The notes beneath the pieces were generated by a model. It was not told the DNA's origin, made no database searches, and was given only the letters and a program-made list of their open reading frames with translations. Of a DNA stretch of 64,000 nt, positions 56,796-64,000 are shown piece by piece. The position numbers and the translations under genes are program-made. This DNA is from an uncultured Chromatiaceae bacterium (GTDB lineage: Bacteria > Pseudomonadota > Gammaproteobacteria > Enterobacterales > Alteromonadaceae), in the NCBI GenBank assembly GCA_946482325.1, contig CAMLRA010000003.1, forward strand, positions 17,072 to 81,071, read 5' to 3'. The stretch's first letter is position 1. Each line of letters begins with the position of its first letter.

Positions 56796-57456
56796 TTTTT
56801 GCTTTCTCAGGCGCTTTGATTGGCGCTTTAGCTTTTTCTTCCAGCAATGCAGCGACACTGACTAAACCTTGCTGACGAATCATGCTGCCAAGCTCAGAGC
56901 GTTTGCTGTCCAGCAACGAAATACCTTCAGCCACCATGTCAAACACCAGCCAGTTGTTGGCATCTTTCACCCGGCGCAGCTTAAACTCGATTTTGATATC
57001 AGGTTTACCCGGGTCGATGACGCGGGTTTTGATCGTGATAATTTTCTTCTGCGCTTCAATCGGCTGACCCGGCTCAATCATCACTTTCTGGTCACGATAC
57101 TGGGTAAAAACCCCGGCATAAGTGCCGACCATATAATTCTGAAACGCAGTCACGAAGGTATTAAAATCCTGTTTCGGTACTGTGTTCAGTTTAACCGCAT
57201 TGCCGATGACATAACCGGCTGCGTAGCGGCTGTCAATGTATGGCACCAGCTCTTCAGTCACGATAGTGCGCAGAATTTCCGGATCTTTTTTGATCTCGGG
57301 TTGCTGACGGGCGATGCGCTGGAAAGTTTTATCAGCCAGCACTTCCATCATTTTGTACGGGTCGTCATACTTCGTGACAGCAACATCGGCGGCTTGTACC
57401 GGCGCGAAGGCCAGCAATGCAGTGGCCGCAACCAAAGCTTTAAATAAGGTTTTCAT
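56788..57456 (-). CDS. mlaC: Periplasmic phospholipid-binding protein MlaC
   Basis: 222 residues with signal peptide (ALVAATALLAFAPVQA). The mature domain (YDDPYKMMEVLADKTFQRIA, then GVSVF-like VFTQYRDQKVMI) is of the MlaC/Ttg2D family, which ferries phospholipids between the inner-membrane complex and the outer-membrane MlaA. The start overlaps the mlaD stop by one base. Confidence 0.94.
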   Translation of the reverse strand: MKTLFKALVAATALLAFAPVQAADVAVTKYDDPYKMMEVLADKTFQRIARQQPEIKKDPEILRTIVTEELVPYIDSRYAAGYVIGNAVKLNTVPKQDFNTFVTAFQNYMVGTYAGVFTQYRDQKVMIEPGQPIEAQKKIITIKTRVIDPGKPDIKIEFKLRRVKDANNWLVFDMVAEGISLLDSKRSELGSMIRQQGLVSVAALLEEKAKAPIKAPEKAKNA

Positions 57457-57923
57457 TATTGATTCCCACGATTAAACAAAAACTGGCCAATCAGCTCTTC
57501 AAGCACGATGGCGGATTTGGTGTCTTCGATGTAGTCACCGTTCTTCAGAATTTCAACGTTCTCGTCGACAAAACCAGGCTGTAAACCAATATATTGTTCG
57601 CCAAGTAAACCAGATGTCAGAATTGCCAGTGAACTGGTCTCCGGAAAGTTGCTGTAGCTACTGTTGATATCCAACGTTACGACTGGCTGAAATGATTCCG
57701 GGTCCAACTTAATGGACGCGACGCGGCCCACCACAACACCACCCACTTTAACCGGCGAGCGTGCTTTCAGGCCGCCGATATTTTCAAATTTGGCCAGTAG
57801 TTGGTAACTCTGGTCTGAACCTGCGACCCCAGTATTGGCCACTTTCAGCGCCAGCAGCAATAAAGCAGCAATCGCCAGCGCGACAAAAAAACCTACAAAT
57901 AACTCTAATTTACGTGATGTCAT
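57456..57923 (-). CDS. mlaD: MCE-domain protein MlaD
   Basis: 155 residues. One N-terminal membrane helix (LFVGFFVALAIAALLLLALK) and one MCE domain (NIGGLKARSPVKVGGVVVGR, LLGEQYIGL). It forms the hexameric lipid channel ring of the Mla complex. It lies 3 bp downstream of mlaE. Confidence 0.95.
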   Translation of the reverse strand: MTSRKLELFVGFFVALAIAALLLLALKVANTGVAGSDQSYQLLAKFENIGGLKARSPVKVGGVVVGRVASIKLDPESFQPVVTLDINSSYSNFPETSSLAILTSGLLGEQYIGLQPGFVDENVEILKNGDYIEDTKSAIVLEELIGQFLFNRGNQ

Positions 57924-57926
57924 TTC

Positions 57927-58706
57927 TCATCCACCAAACATGACAGCGGTTAATACAAAATCAAAACCCAGTACGGCTAAGGATGCCGTCACCACAGTCT
58001 GAGTCGTCGCCTGACTGATGCCTTCCGATGTCGGGACCGCATCAAAACCTTTGTGCAGCGCAATCACAGTGACGATAAAAGCAAACACGATACTTTTAAT
58101 CACGCCGTTGACTACGTCCTGCTGGAAATCAACATTAGCCTGCATCGCAGACCAGTAGCCGCCACCATCGACACCCAGCCAGTCGACACCGACCAGATGC
58201 CCACCGAGGATACCGACCGCATTAAAAATCAACGCAAGCAATGGCATACTGATCACCCCAGCCCAGAAGCGTGGCGCTATAACACGACGTAACGGGTCAA
58301 CGGCCATCATTTCCATACTGGATAATTGTTCCGTCGCTTTCATCAGACCGATTTCAGCGGTCAGCGCACTGCCCGCCCGTCCGGCAAACAACAGCGCAGT
58401 GACCACAGGTCCGAGTTCACGCAATAAACTCAAAGCTACCAGCGGCCCTAACATCTGTTCAGCGCCGAATTTCGCCAACACCGTGTAGCCCTGCAGCGCC
58501 AGAACCATCCCAATAAACAGGCCCGAGACCAGGATGATCAACAGGGACAACACGCCAACAACATAAATCTGCTTCATATACAGATGCCAGTTTTTCAGCG
58601 GTCTTGGCCGGCCCCACAAAGCACCAAATAACATCAGGGTTGCACGGCCAAGCCCCTGCAATGTCCCGAGTGTGTTGGCACCTAACTGCTGGATTTGCTT
58701 CAGCAT
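57927..58706 (-). CDS. mlaE: Mla complex permease MlaE
   Basis: 259 residues, about five to six membrane helices. The MlaE signature stretches [33 protein letters not shown] and [20 protein letters not shown] are present. Start overlaps the mlaF stop (ATGA). Confidence 0.96.
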   Translation of the reverse strand: MLKQIQQLGANTLGTLQGLGRATLMLFGALWGRPRPLKNWHLYMKQIYVVGVLSLLIILVSGLFIGMVLALQGYTVLAKFGAEQMLGPLVALSLLRELGPVVTALLFAGRAGSALTAEIGLMKATEQLSSMEMMAVDPLRRVIAPRFWAGVISMPLLALIFNAVGILGGHLVGVDWLGVDGGGYWSAMQANVDFQQDVVNGVIKSIVFAFIVTVIALHKGFDAVPTSEGISQATTQTVVTASLAVLGFDFVLTAVMFGG

Positions 58707-59521
58707 CAGCGACTTAACTCCATTAATTCAGTTGCATAATCGGCGGCTCTAAAGTGGAACGGCACCGGGCCGTCCGCCTGACCTTGCAGGAATTGCTGCA
58801 CCAGCGGCGATTCGTGCTGACGCAGCTGCTCCGGCGTGCCATGGCCGATAACGCGGCGCTCAGCCACCACGTAAACATAATCGGCGATGCTCATCACTTC
58901 GGCGACATCGTGGGAAACGACAATCGAAGTCAGACCCAGCGCATCATTCAATGAACGGATTAACCGGACTATCACGCCCATCGAGATTGGATCCTGACCG
59001 GCGAACGGCTCGTCATACATAATCAATTGCGGATCCAGTGCGATAGCGCGGGCCAAAGCAGCCCGACGCGCCATACCGCCAGAGAGTTCAGCCGGCATCA
59101 AATCACGCGCACCGCGTAAACCAACTGATTCCAACTTCATCAGCACCATAGTGCGGATAATAGCCTCCGGCAGTCGGGTATGTTCTCGGATTGGGAAAGC
59201 GACGTTGTCAAACACCGACATCTCTGTAAACAGAGCGCCGCTTTGAAACAACATGCTCATTTTTTTGCGGGCCTGATACAGCTCCTGCCGGCTGAGCTTT
59301 GGAATATCAGCGCCTTCAAACAGGATCTTACCGCTGTCCGGTTTTAACTGACCACCAATCAGCCGCAGCAAAGTGGTTTTACCGATGCCGCTGGGCCCCA
59401 TAATGGCAGTCACTTTGCCGCGCTGAAACTGCATACTCATGTCGTCATAGATGACACGGTCGCCGCGGCGGAAAGTTAAATTCTGAATATCAACCAATGG
59501 TTTATCCAAACCAAACTCCAT
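58706..59521 (-). CDS. mlaF: Mla complex ATPase MlaF
   Basis: 271 residues. Walker [11 protein letters not shown], signature [13 protein letters not shown], Walker [16 protein letters not shown] and H-loop VVSHDVAE. It powers phospholipid movement through MlaE-MlaD. It is first in the mla operon, with a promoter about 80 bp upstream. The ribosome binding site is weak (GAG). Confidence 0.95.
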   Translation of the reverse strand: MEFGLDKPLVDIQNLTFRRGDRVIYDDMSMQFQRGKVTAIMGPSGIGKTTLLRLIGGQLKPDSGKILFEGADIPKLSRQELYQARKKMSMLFQSGALFTEMSVFDNVAFPIREHTRLPEAIIRTMVLMKLESVGLRGARDLMPAELSGGMARRAALARAIALDPQLIMYDEPFAGQDPISMGVIVRLIRSLNDALGLTSIVVSHDVAEVMSIADYVYVVAERRVIGHGTPEQLRQHESPLVQQFLQGQADGPVPFHFRAADYATELMELSR

Positions 59522-59597
59522 TTATTTCTCGCTGTGCACATTTCTGGCCGGAGAGCTCTTTCCGCTCCCTGCTAAGGCAGGCGGGAAAAAACGGCGC

Positions 59598-59626
59598 AAT
59601 ATACGGGGACTCCATGCACTATGCAA
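59598..59626 (-). promoter_or_regulatory. Sigma-70 promoter of the mla operon
   Basis: On the minus strand TTGCAT (59626-59621), a 17-bp spacer and TATATT (59603-59598). Transcription would start near 59590, about 70 nt before mlaF. Confidence 0.6.
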
Positions 59627-59994
59627 GGCAAATGCCTAATTAATCGCCGTATTTTAACTGGTTTCGCCGCAAGCGTCGCGTTGAAAAATTGTAAGTATCA
59701 GTTGCAGAAATTCGAACTGTTCGCAGTCTTGTGCACCGCGTCGAATCTGAACCCTGTCCAGCGGCCAACTGCCTGACCCGATGGGGTTTGTGACGTAAAC
59801 CTCTGCAGCGGTTTTTTACAGGTTTTTTTGCAATTATCCGGCAGAAACTGGAAAATACCTTCAGGTTCAGCCCCTACTGTCAGCCCAGCACCAGGCCAAT
59901 TGCGTATAGTTCGCATTTTGCCGGCCTTAACTGAATATCAGCTTAATAGAACCGCCGCCACTGGGCCAAACCGGGCCGGAAGATTGAGGTAAGT
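59627..59994. other. Intergenic region, mla / kdsD divergent
   Basis: About 370 bp with no convincing gene. AGGTAAG precedes the kdsD ATG as its ribosome binding site. No strong -35/-10 pair for kdsD could be picked and no clear sigma-E site was seen. Confidence 0.5.
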
Positions 59995-60957
59995 ATGAAT
60001 TTTTGTGAGACAGCGACCCGCGTTCTGGACATTGAATCTCAAGCGATAATTGGCCTCAAAAGTTATATTAATCAGAATTTTAATCATGCATGCCAGTTGA
60101 TTTTCAACACCACAGGCCGGGTCATAGTGACCGGCATGGGTAAATCTGGCCATATTGGTAACAAAATCGCGGCGACACTGGCTTCAACAGGCACCCCAGC
60201 GTTTTTTGTTCATCCCGGCGAAGCGAGTCATGGTGACCTTGGCATGATCACGCAACAGGACATTGTGTTTGCGCTATCTAATTCCGGCGAAACCGAAGAG
60301 ATTTTAAAACTGTTGCCGGTATTAAAACGACTCGGCATCACCATTATCGCTGTTACCGGTAATCCCGATTCAACTTTAGCCAAGCTCGCTGACATTCATC
60401 TGTGCGCCCGGGTGGAACAGGAAGCCTGCCCGCTTGGCCTGGCGCCTACGGCCAGCACTACAGCCGCTTTGGCGCTCGGCGATGCCGTCGCAGTAGCCTT
60501 ATTAGAAGCACGAGGATTTTCCGCTGACGATTTTGCGCTGTCACATCCGGGTGGCAGCCTCGGACGGCGGCTGTTACTGCGGATCAGCGATATCATGCAC
60601 GAAAATGGGCAAATCCCGCTGGTGGACGAACACGCGACCATTTCCGCAGCATTACTGGAAATTTCCCGCAAAGGTCTGGGCATGACCGGCATTCTTAACG
60701 CTCAGGGCCGCCTTGCCGGGATTTTCACTGACGGTGACTTGCGCCGGATTCTGGACCAACGCATTGATATTCATCAGACCTTGATTTCCAGTGTAATGAC
60801 AAGAAACTGTGTCACAATCCGCGCAGAAATGCTGGCAGCAGAAGCGCTGAAAATTATGGAACAGAAGAAAATCAATGCACTGATGGTCGTCAACGCTGAG
60901 CAAATCCCGGTTGGCGCGTTAAATATGCATGATTTACTGCGGGCCGGAGTGCTGTGA
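59995..60957 (+). CDS. kdsD: D-arabinose 5-phosphate isomerase
   Basis: 320 residues: a SIS domain (GMGKSGHIGNKIAATLAST, ALSNSGETEEI) followed by two CBS domains (about 205-320). It makes arabinose 5-phosphate, the precursor of Kdo for lipopolysaccharide. It begins the kdsD-kdsC-lptC-lptA-lptB-rpoN series, and kdsC overlaps its stop. Confidence 0.96.
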   Translation: MNFCETATRVLDIESQAIIGLKSYINQNFNHACQLIFNTTGRVIVTGMGKSGHIGNKIAATLASTGTPAFFVHPGEASHGDLGMITQQDIVFALSNSGETEEILKLLPVLKRLGITIIAVTGNPDSTLAKLADIHLCARVEQEACPLGLAPTASTTAALALGDAVAVALLEARGFSADDFALSHPGGSLGRRLLLRISDIMHENGQIPLVDEHATISAALLEISRKGLGMTGILNAQGRLAGIFTDGDLRRILDQRIDIHQTLISSVMTRNCVTIRAEMLAAEALKIMEQKKINALMVVNAEQIPVGALNMHDLLRAGVL

Positions 60958-61514
60958 TGGCCATGACTTACCGTGAAATGTATCAGCCGGTCGGCTCAGA
61001 CGTCGAAACCAAAGCCGCGCAGATTAAACTGCTGATTTGTGATGTCGATGGGGTATTTTCCGATGGCCGGATTTATCTGGGCAATGATGGCGAGGAGCTG
61101 AAAGCCTTTCACACTCGTGACGGTTATGGCATTAAAGCCTTACGTCAGGCCGGTATCGAAGTGGCTATTATTACCGGACGTCGCTCAGCCATTGTCGAAA
61201 AACGCATGCAGGCGTTAACTGTGCAGCATATTTTTCAGGGCCAGGAAGATAAAATGCCGGCCTATCTGCAGCTGAAACAGCAGCTTGCACTTGAAGACTC
61301 ACAGATTGCTTATATTGGTGATGATTTATCAGACTGGGCGGTGATGCAGCACGTGGGTTTGTCTGTGGCAGTGGCAGATGCCCATCCTTTACTGCGGCGT
61401 CATGCCGTATTGACCACCAGCCTGCCGGGCGGTTTTGGTGCCGTACGTGAACTTTGTGACCTTTTACTACTCAGTCAGCAGCAGTTCGGTACATTTTTAG
61501 GAAGCAGCATATGA
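60957..61514 (+). CDS. kdsC: Kdo-8-phosphate phosphatase KdsC
   Basis: 185 residues, HAD superfamily with DVDGVFSDGR (catalytic Asp pair), TGR motif and YIGDDLSDW. It removes phosphate from Kdo-8-P. The ATG at 60957 overlaps the kdsD TGA (TGATG); a GTG at 60954 and an ATG at 60963 are alternatives. Confidence 0.94.
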   Translation: MAMTYREMYQPVGSDVETKAAQIKLLICDVDGVFSDGRIYLGNDGEELKAFHTRDGYGIKALRQAGIEVAIITGRRSAIVEKRMQALTVQHIFQGQEDKMPAYLQLKQQLALEDSQIAYIGDDLSDWAVMQHVGLSVAVADAHPLLRRHAVLTTSLPGGFGAVRELCDLLLLSQQQFGTFLGSSI

Positions 61515-62068
61515 TCCGGCAACTGTTTTGGTTATTTCTGGTGCTCACCGGTGGTGTGGTGTTATACAGCTGGCTTGAGGCGGCAGACACGCCCAAACAT
61601 GCTGCAGTGGAGCGGGAGCTGGTGCCCGATTTTGTTGCTTATCAGCTGACCCGGCGCAGCTTTGACAAAGACGGCAATTTATCCGGCCAGGTCAAAGCCG
61701 CGCAAATGGCCCATTTTGAACAATTAGGCCAGATTCAGTTTGAGCAGCCCGCTTATACTTTGTATGAAGAACGGCTGCCACGCTGGCAAATCAGCAGTGC
61801 CCAAGGCGTGTTTTATCAGGACAATAAAGTGATCCTGGAGCAAAATGTTCAGGTCGATAATTTGCATCAGGATGAAATGTTCCGGCAAATCCAGACTGAC
61901 CAACTGGAAATGTTGCTGGATACCCAGTTATTACAAACCGATCATCCGGTTCTGGTGTTAGGCCAGAGTTTTCAAATCCATGGCCAGGGCTTGCAGGCCG
62001 ACTTAATCACGCAGAAACTGCGTTTGTTCAAGCATCAGGGGACGGTATATCAACATGAAAATCAATAA
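61511..62068 (+). CDS. lptC: LPS export protein LptC
   Basis: 185 residues. One N-terminal membrane helix (LFWLFLVLTGGVVLYSWLE) and a periplasmic beta-jellyroll domain. It links LptBFG in the inner membrane to the LptA bridge. ATGA overlap with kdsC and 14-bp overlap with lptA. Confidence 0.92.
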   Translation: MIRQLFWLFLVLTGGVVLYSWLEAADTPKHAAVERELVPDFVAYQLTRRSFDKDGNLSGQVKAAQMAHFEQLGQIQFEQPAYTLYEERLPRWQISSAQGVFYQDNKVILEQNVQVDNLHQDEMFRQIQTDQLEMLLDTQLLQTDHPVLVLGQSFQIHGQGLQADLITQKLRLFKHQGTVYQHENQ

Positions 62069-62543
62069 GCTGAGCGCGCTACTGCTTCTTTGTCTCAGCA
62101 CGGCAGTGTTTGCCAAAACCACCGATTTCAGTGAACCTATTGAAGTAAACGCCGATCGTAACGAAGCCAGTCTGAAGCAGCAGATGCTGGTTTACTCAGG
62201 CAATGTCATTGTTAAACAAGGCACTTTACTGATCAAAGCAGACAAATTAACCGTTGACCGTTCCGCCGGTGAAGGCAAAGAAGTGTTTATCGCGGTAGGC
62301 AAGCCAGCGGTATATTCCCAGGTGCTGGATGGCGATAAGCCGATTCAGGCCAGTGCTGAAGAAATCCGTTATGCCATGGCGACACGGGTGTTAACCCTGA
62401 CCGGCAAGGCAGAAATCACCCAAAGCGGTAGTCTGGTTCGCAGCGCCAAAATTGAATATGACCTGCTGAAACAACAACTCAGCGCCGAAAGTGCAGAAGG
62501 CAAAGAGCGGGTCACGACTATCTTTACCTCGGAAGGAAAATAG
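62055..62543 (+). CDS. lptA: LPS transport periplasmic bridge protein LptA
   Basis: 162 residues. Signal peptide ending near VFA (residue 20) and an OstA-like beta-jellyroll ([36 protein letters not shown]). It bridges LPS across the periplasm. The stop lies one base before the lptB GTG. Confidence 0.94.
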   Translation: MKINKLSALLLLCLSTAVFAKTTDFSEPIEVNADRNEASLKQQMLVYSGNVIVKQGTLLIKADKLTVDRSAGEGKEVFIAVGKPAVYSQVLDGDKPIQASAEEIRYAMATRVLTLTGKAEITQSGSLVRSAKIEYDLLKQQLSAESAEGKERVTTIFTSEGK

Positions 62544-62544
62544 G

Positions 62545-63270
62545 GTGAAAAAGCTCGTCGCCGCTCATCTGGCTAAAAGTTATAAAGGCCGGCAGGTCGT
62601 TAAAGACGTTAGTCTTGAAGTGAGTGCCGGACAAATCGTTGGCCTGTTAGGCCCAAACGGCGCCGGCAAAACCACGACTTTTTATATGATTGTTGGCCTG
62701 GTGCCGTCCGATAAAGGTCAAATCACCCTCGGTGACAAAGACATTACCTTTGACCCTATCCACGCCAGAGCGCGGCAGGGCATCGGTTATTTACCGCAGG
62801 AAAGTTCGATTTTCCGTAAACTGACGGTGTTTGATAACCTGATGGCGATTTTGCAAACACGCAAAGATTTAACTGAAGACCAGCGTGAACAGACCGCTGA
62901 CGAATTGCTGGATGAGTTTAATATCACCCATATCCGTAATAGTCTTGGCATGAGCCTGTCTGGTGGTGAACGCCGCCGTGTTGAAATTGCCCGGGCTTTA
63001 GCTGCCAATCCGGCGTTTATCCTGCTGGACGAACCCTTTGCCGGTGTGGATCCGATTTCAGTGCTGGATATCAAAAAAATCATTCAGCATCTGTGCAATC
63101 GCGGCATCGGCGTGCTGATCACCGATCATAATGTCCGTGAGACCCTTGATGTTTGTGAGATCGCCTATATCGTCAGTCATGGGGAGTTGATTGCATCCGG
63201 TTCACCCGCTGAAGTATTGGCCAATCAGCAAGTCAGGGATGTATACCTCGGGGATCAATTCAGGCTATAG
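62545..63270 (+). CDS. lptB: LPS export ABC ATPase LptB
   Basis: 241 residues from GTG at 62545 with AAGGAA upstream; the frame is open earlier inside lptA. Walker [11 protein letters not shown], signature [15 protein letters not shown], Walker [14 protein letters not shown] and LITDHNVRE. It powers LPS extraction with LptFG. rpoN follows after 49 bp, which hold an ACCAGTTCCCAACTGGT stem. Confidence 0.96.
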   Translation: MKKLVAAHLAKSYKGRQVVKDVSLEVSAGQIVGLLGPNGAGKTTTFYMIVGLVPSDKGQITLGDKDITFDPIHARARQGIGYLPQESSIFRKLTVFDNLMAILQTRKDLTEDQREQTADELLDEFNITHIRNSLGMSLSGGERRRVEIARALAANPAFILLDEPFAGVDPISVLDIKKIIQHLCNRGIGVLITDHNVRETLDVCEIAYIVSHGELIASGSPAEVLANQQVRDVYLGDQFRL

Positions 63271-63319
63271 TTAGCAAAAAACCAGTTCCCAACTGGTCGT
63301 CAGGAGTGACAAGAAGTAC

Positions 63320-64000
63320 ATGAAGCCATCTTTACAACTTCGGCTTGGACAGCAACTAACAATGACGCCTCAGCTGCAGCAAGCTATCAAGCTGCTTCAG
63401 CTGTCGACCATTGAATTGCAACAGGAAATCCAGGAAGCGCTGGACGCCAACCCGCTGCTTGAAGCTGAAGATGAATTCAGTTTTTCCGAATCCAACACAA
63501 GTAGCAATGAACCGCAATCCACCGAAACCGGTGCTGAACACAATACCGCCGACGAATACGCTGAACCGGAGATCCCGGACAGCAGCGAGTCGATGACCGA
63601 ACAGAACATCAAAGAAGATTTACCCCTTGACAGCAACTGGGATGACATGGTCAGCGCCGCACCGGTCGCCGGCACAGGCTCACCCGATGAAGACATGGTG
63701 TTTCAGGGCGAAACCACTGAAACATTGCAGGACTACCTGCGTTGGCAGATGCAGTTAACGCCTTTCAGTGAAACCGACCGCGCCATCGCCGAAATTATTA
63801 TTGAAGCTATCGATGAGAACGGCTTACTGACGATCAGCTGTGAAGAAGTGCTGGAATCGCTCGGGCTTGAAGACATTGAAGCCGACGAAGTCGAAGCTGT
63901 ACTCAAACGCATTCAGTTATTTGACCCGGTCGGTGTCGGCGCCCGCAGTATTCAGGAATGTTTGCTGATCCAATTACGCCAGTTTGCACCTGACACCCCT
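63320..64000 (+). CDS. rpoN: RNA polymerase sigma-54 factor (3' end outside window)
   Basis: The first 227 codons are visible. Region I (MKPSLQLRLGQQLTMTPQLQ, then QAIKLLQLSTIELQQEIQEA) is the activator-response and core-interaction part, followed by an acidic region II (about 55-115) and the beginning of the core-binding domain (ETLQDYLRWQMQLTPFSETD). The gene runs off the right edge, so the RpoN box is not seen. It has the conserved location after lptB. Confidence 0.96.
   Translation, partial: MKPSLQLRLGQQLTMTPQLQQAIKLLQLSTIELQQEIQEALDANPLLEAEDEFSFSESNTSSNEPQSTETGAEHNTADEYAEPEIPDSSESMTEQNIKEDLPLDSNWDDMVSAAPVAGTGSPDEDMVFQGETTETLQDYLRWQMQLTPFSETDRAIAEIIIEAIDENGLLTISCEEVLESLGLEDIEADEVEAVLKRIQLFDPVGVGARSIQECLLIQLRQFAPDTP

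Overview
The window is one contiguous piece of a gammaproteobacterial chromosome. Gene content and order suggest a marine or freshwater Alteromonadales/Chromatiales relative such as Rheinheimera or Alishewanella. This rests on the petABC-sspAB-rplM-rpsI-zapE-degQ-degS-murA-mla-kds-lpt-rpoN core, a NagR-type chitin regulon and many TonB receptors. It is an inference from gene content, not a sequence match. No tRNA, rRNA, insertion sequence, phage gene or CRISPR array was seen.

Positions 1-12985 form an N-acetylglucosamine/chitooligosaccharide utilization locus. It holds a GlcNAc kinase (cut by the window edge), a periplasmic GH20 hexosaminidase, a Gfo/Idh/MocA oxidoreductase, two flavin-dependent tryptophan-halogenase-like proteins, a SapC-family protein, a TonB-dependent receptor and a LacI-family regulator (NagR). 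Four copies of a palindrome close to AATGACA-ACGC-TGTCATT lie at the promoters of these units, which ties them into one regulon. Two of the controlled transcripts have long leaders with unexplained RNA structure.

Positions 13004-28192 look like a carbon-signalling and short-chain-acid region. They hold a DUF819 membrane protein, 3-hydroxybutyrate dehydrogenase, a giant symporter-fused sensor kinase (CrbS/MxtR type) and its likely LuxR-type partner (CrbR/ErdR type). Between those two lie a MASE1-GGDEF cyclase and a beta-propeller gene whose last blade is cut off by an in-frame TAG. A second TonB receptor, a GntP-type permease and an exported MetX-like hydrolase follow.

Positions 28387-45240 are mixed. 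They include a periplasmic solute-binding-like protein, an S9 peptidase, an extra ZapE-like ATPase, a TerC protein behind a yybP-ykoY (Mn2+) riboswitch, a copper unit (copZ/copA/cueR with a 19-bp-spacer MerR-type promoter), mgsA, ilvC/ilvY, a MacAB-like efflux operon and a small Val/Lys/Pro-rich lipoprotein.

Positions 45273-64000 are conserved housekeeping: sspAB, the cytochrome bc1 operon, rplM-rpsI, zapE, zapG, degQ, degS, murA-ibaG, mlaFEDCB, and the divergent kdsD-kdsC-lptC-lptA-lptB-rpoN cluster. rpoN is cut by the right edge. Start codons were moved inward from the longest reading frame wherever a ribosome binding site or a family N-terminus favoured it.
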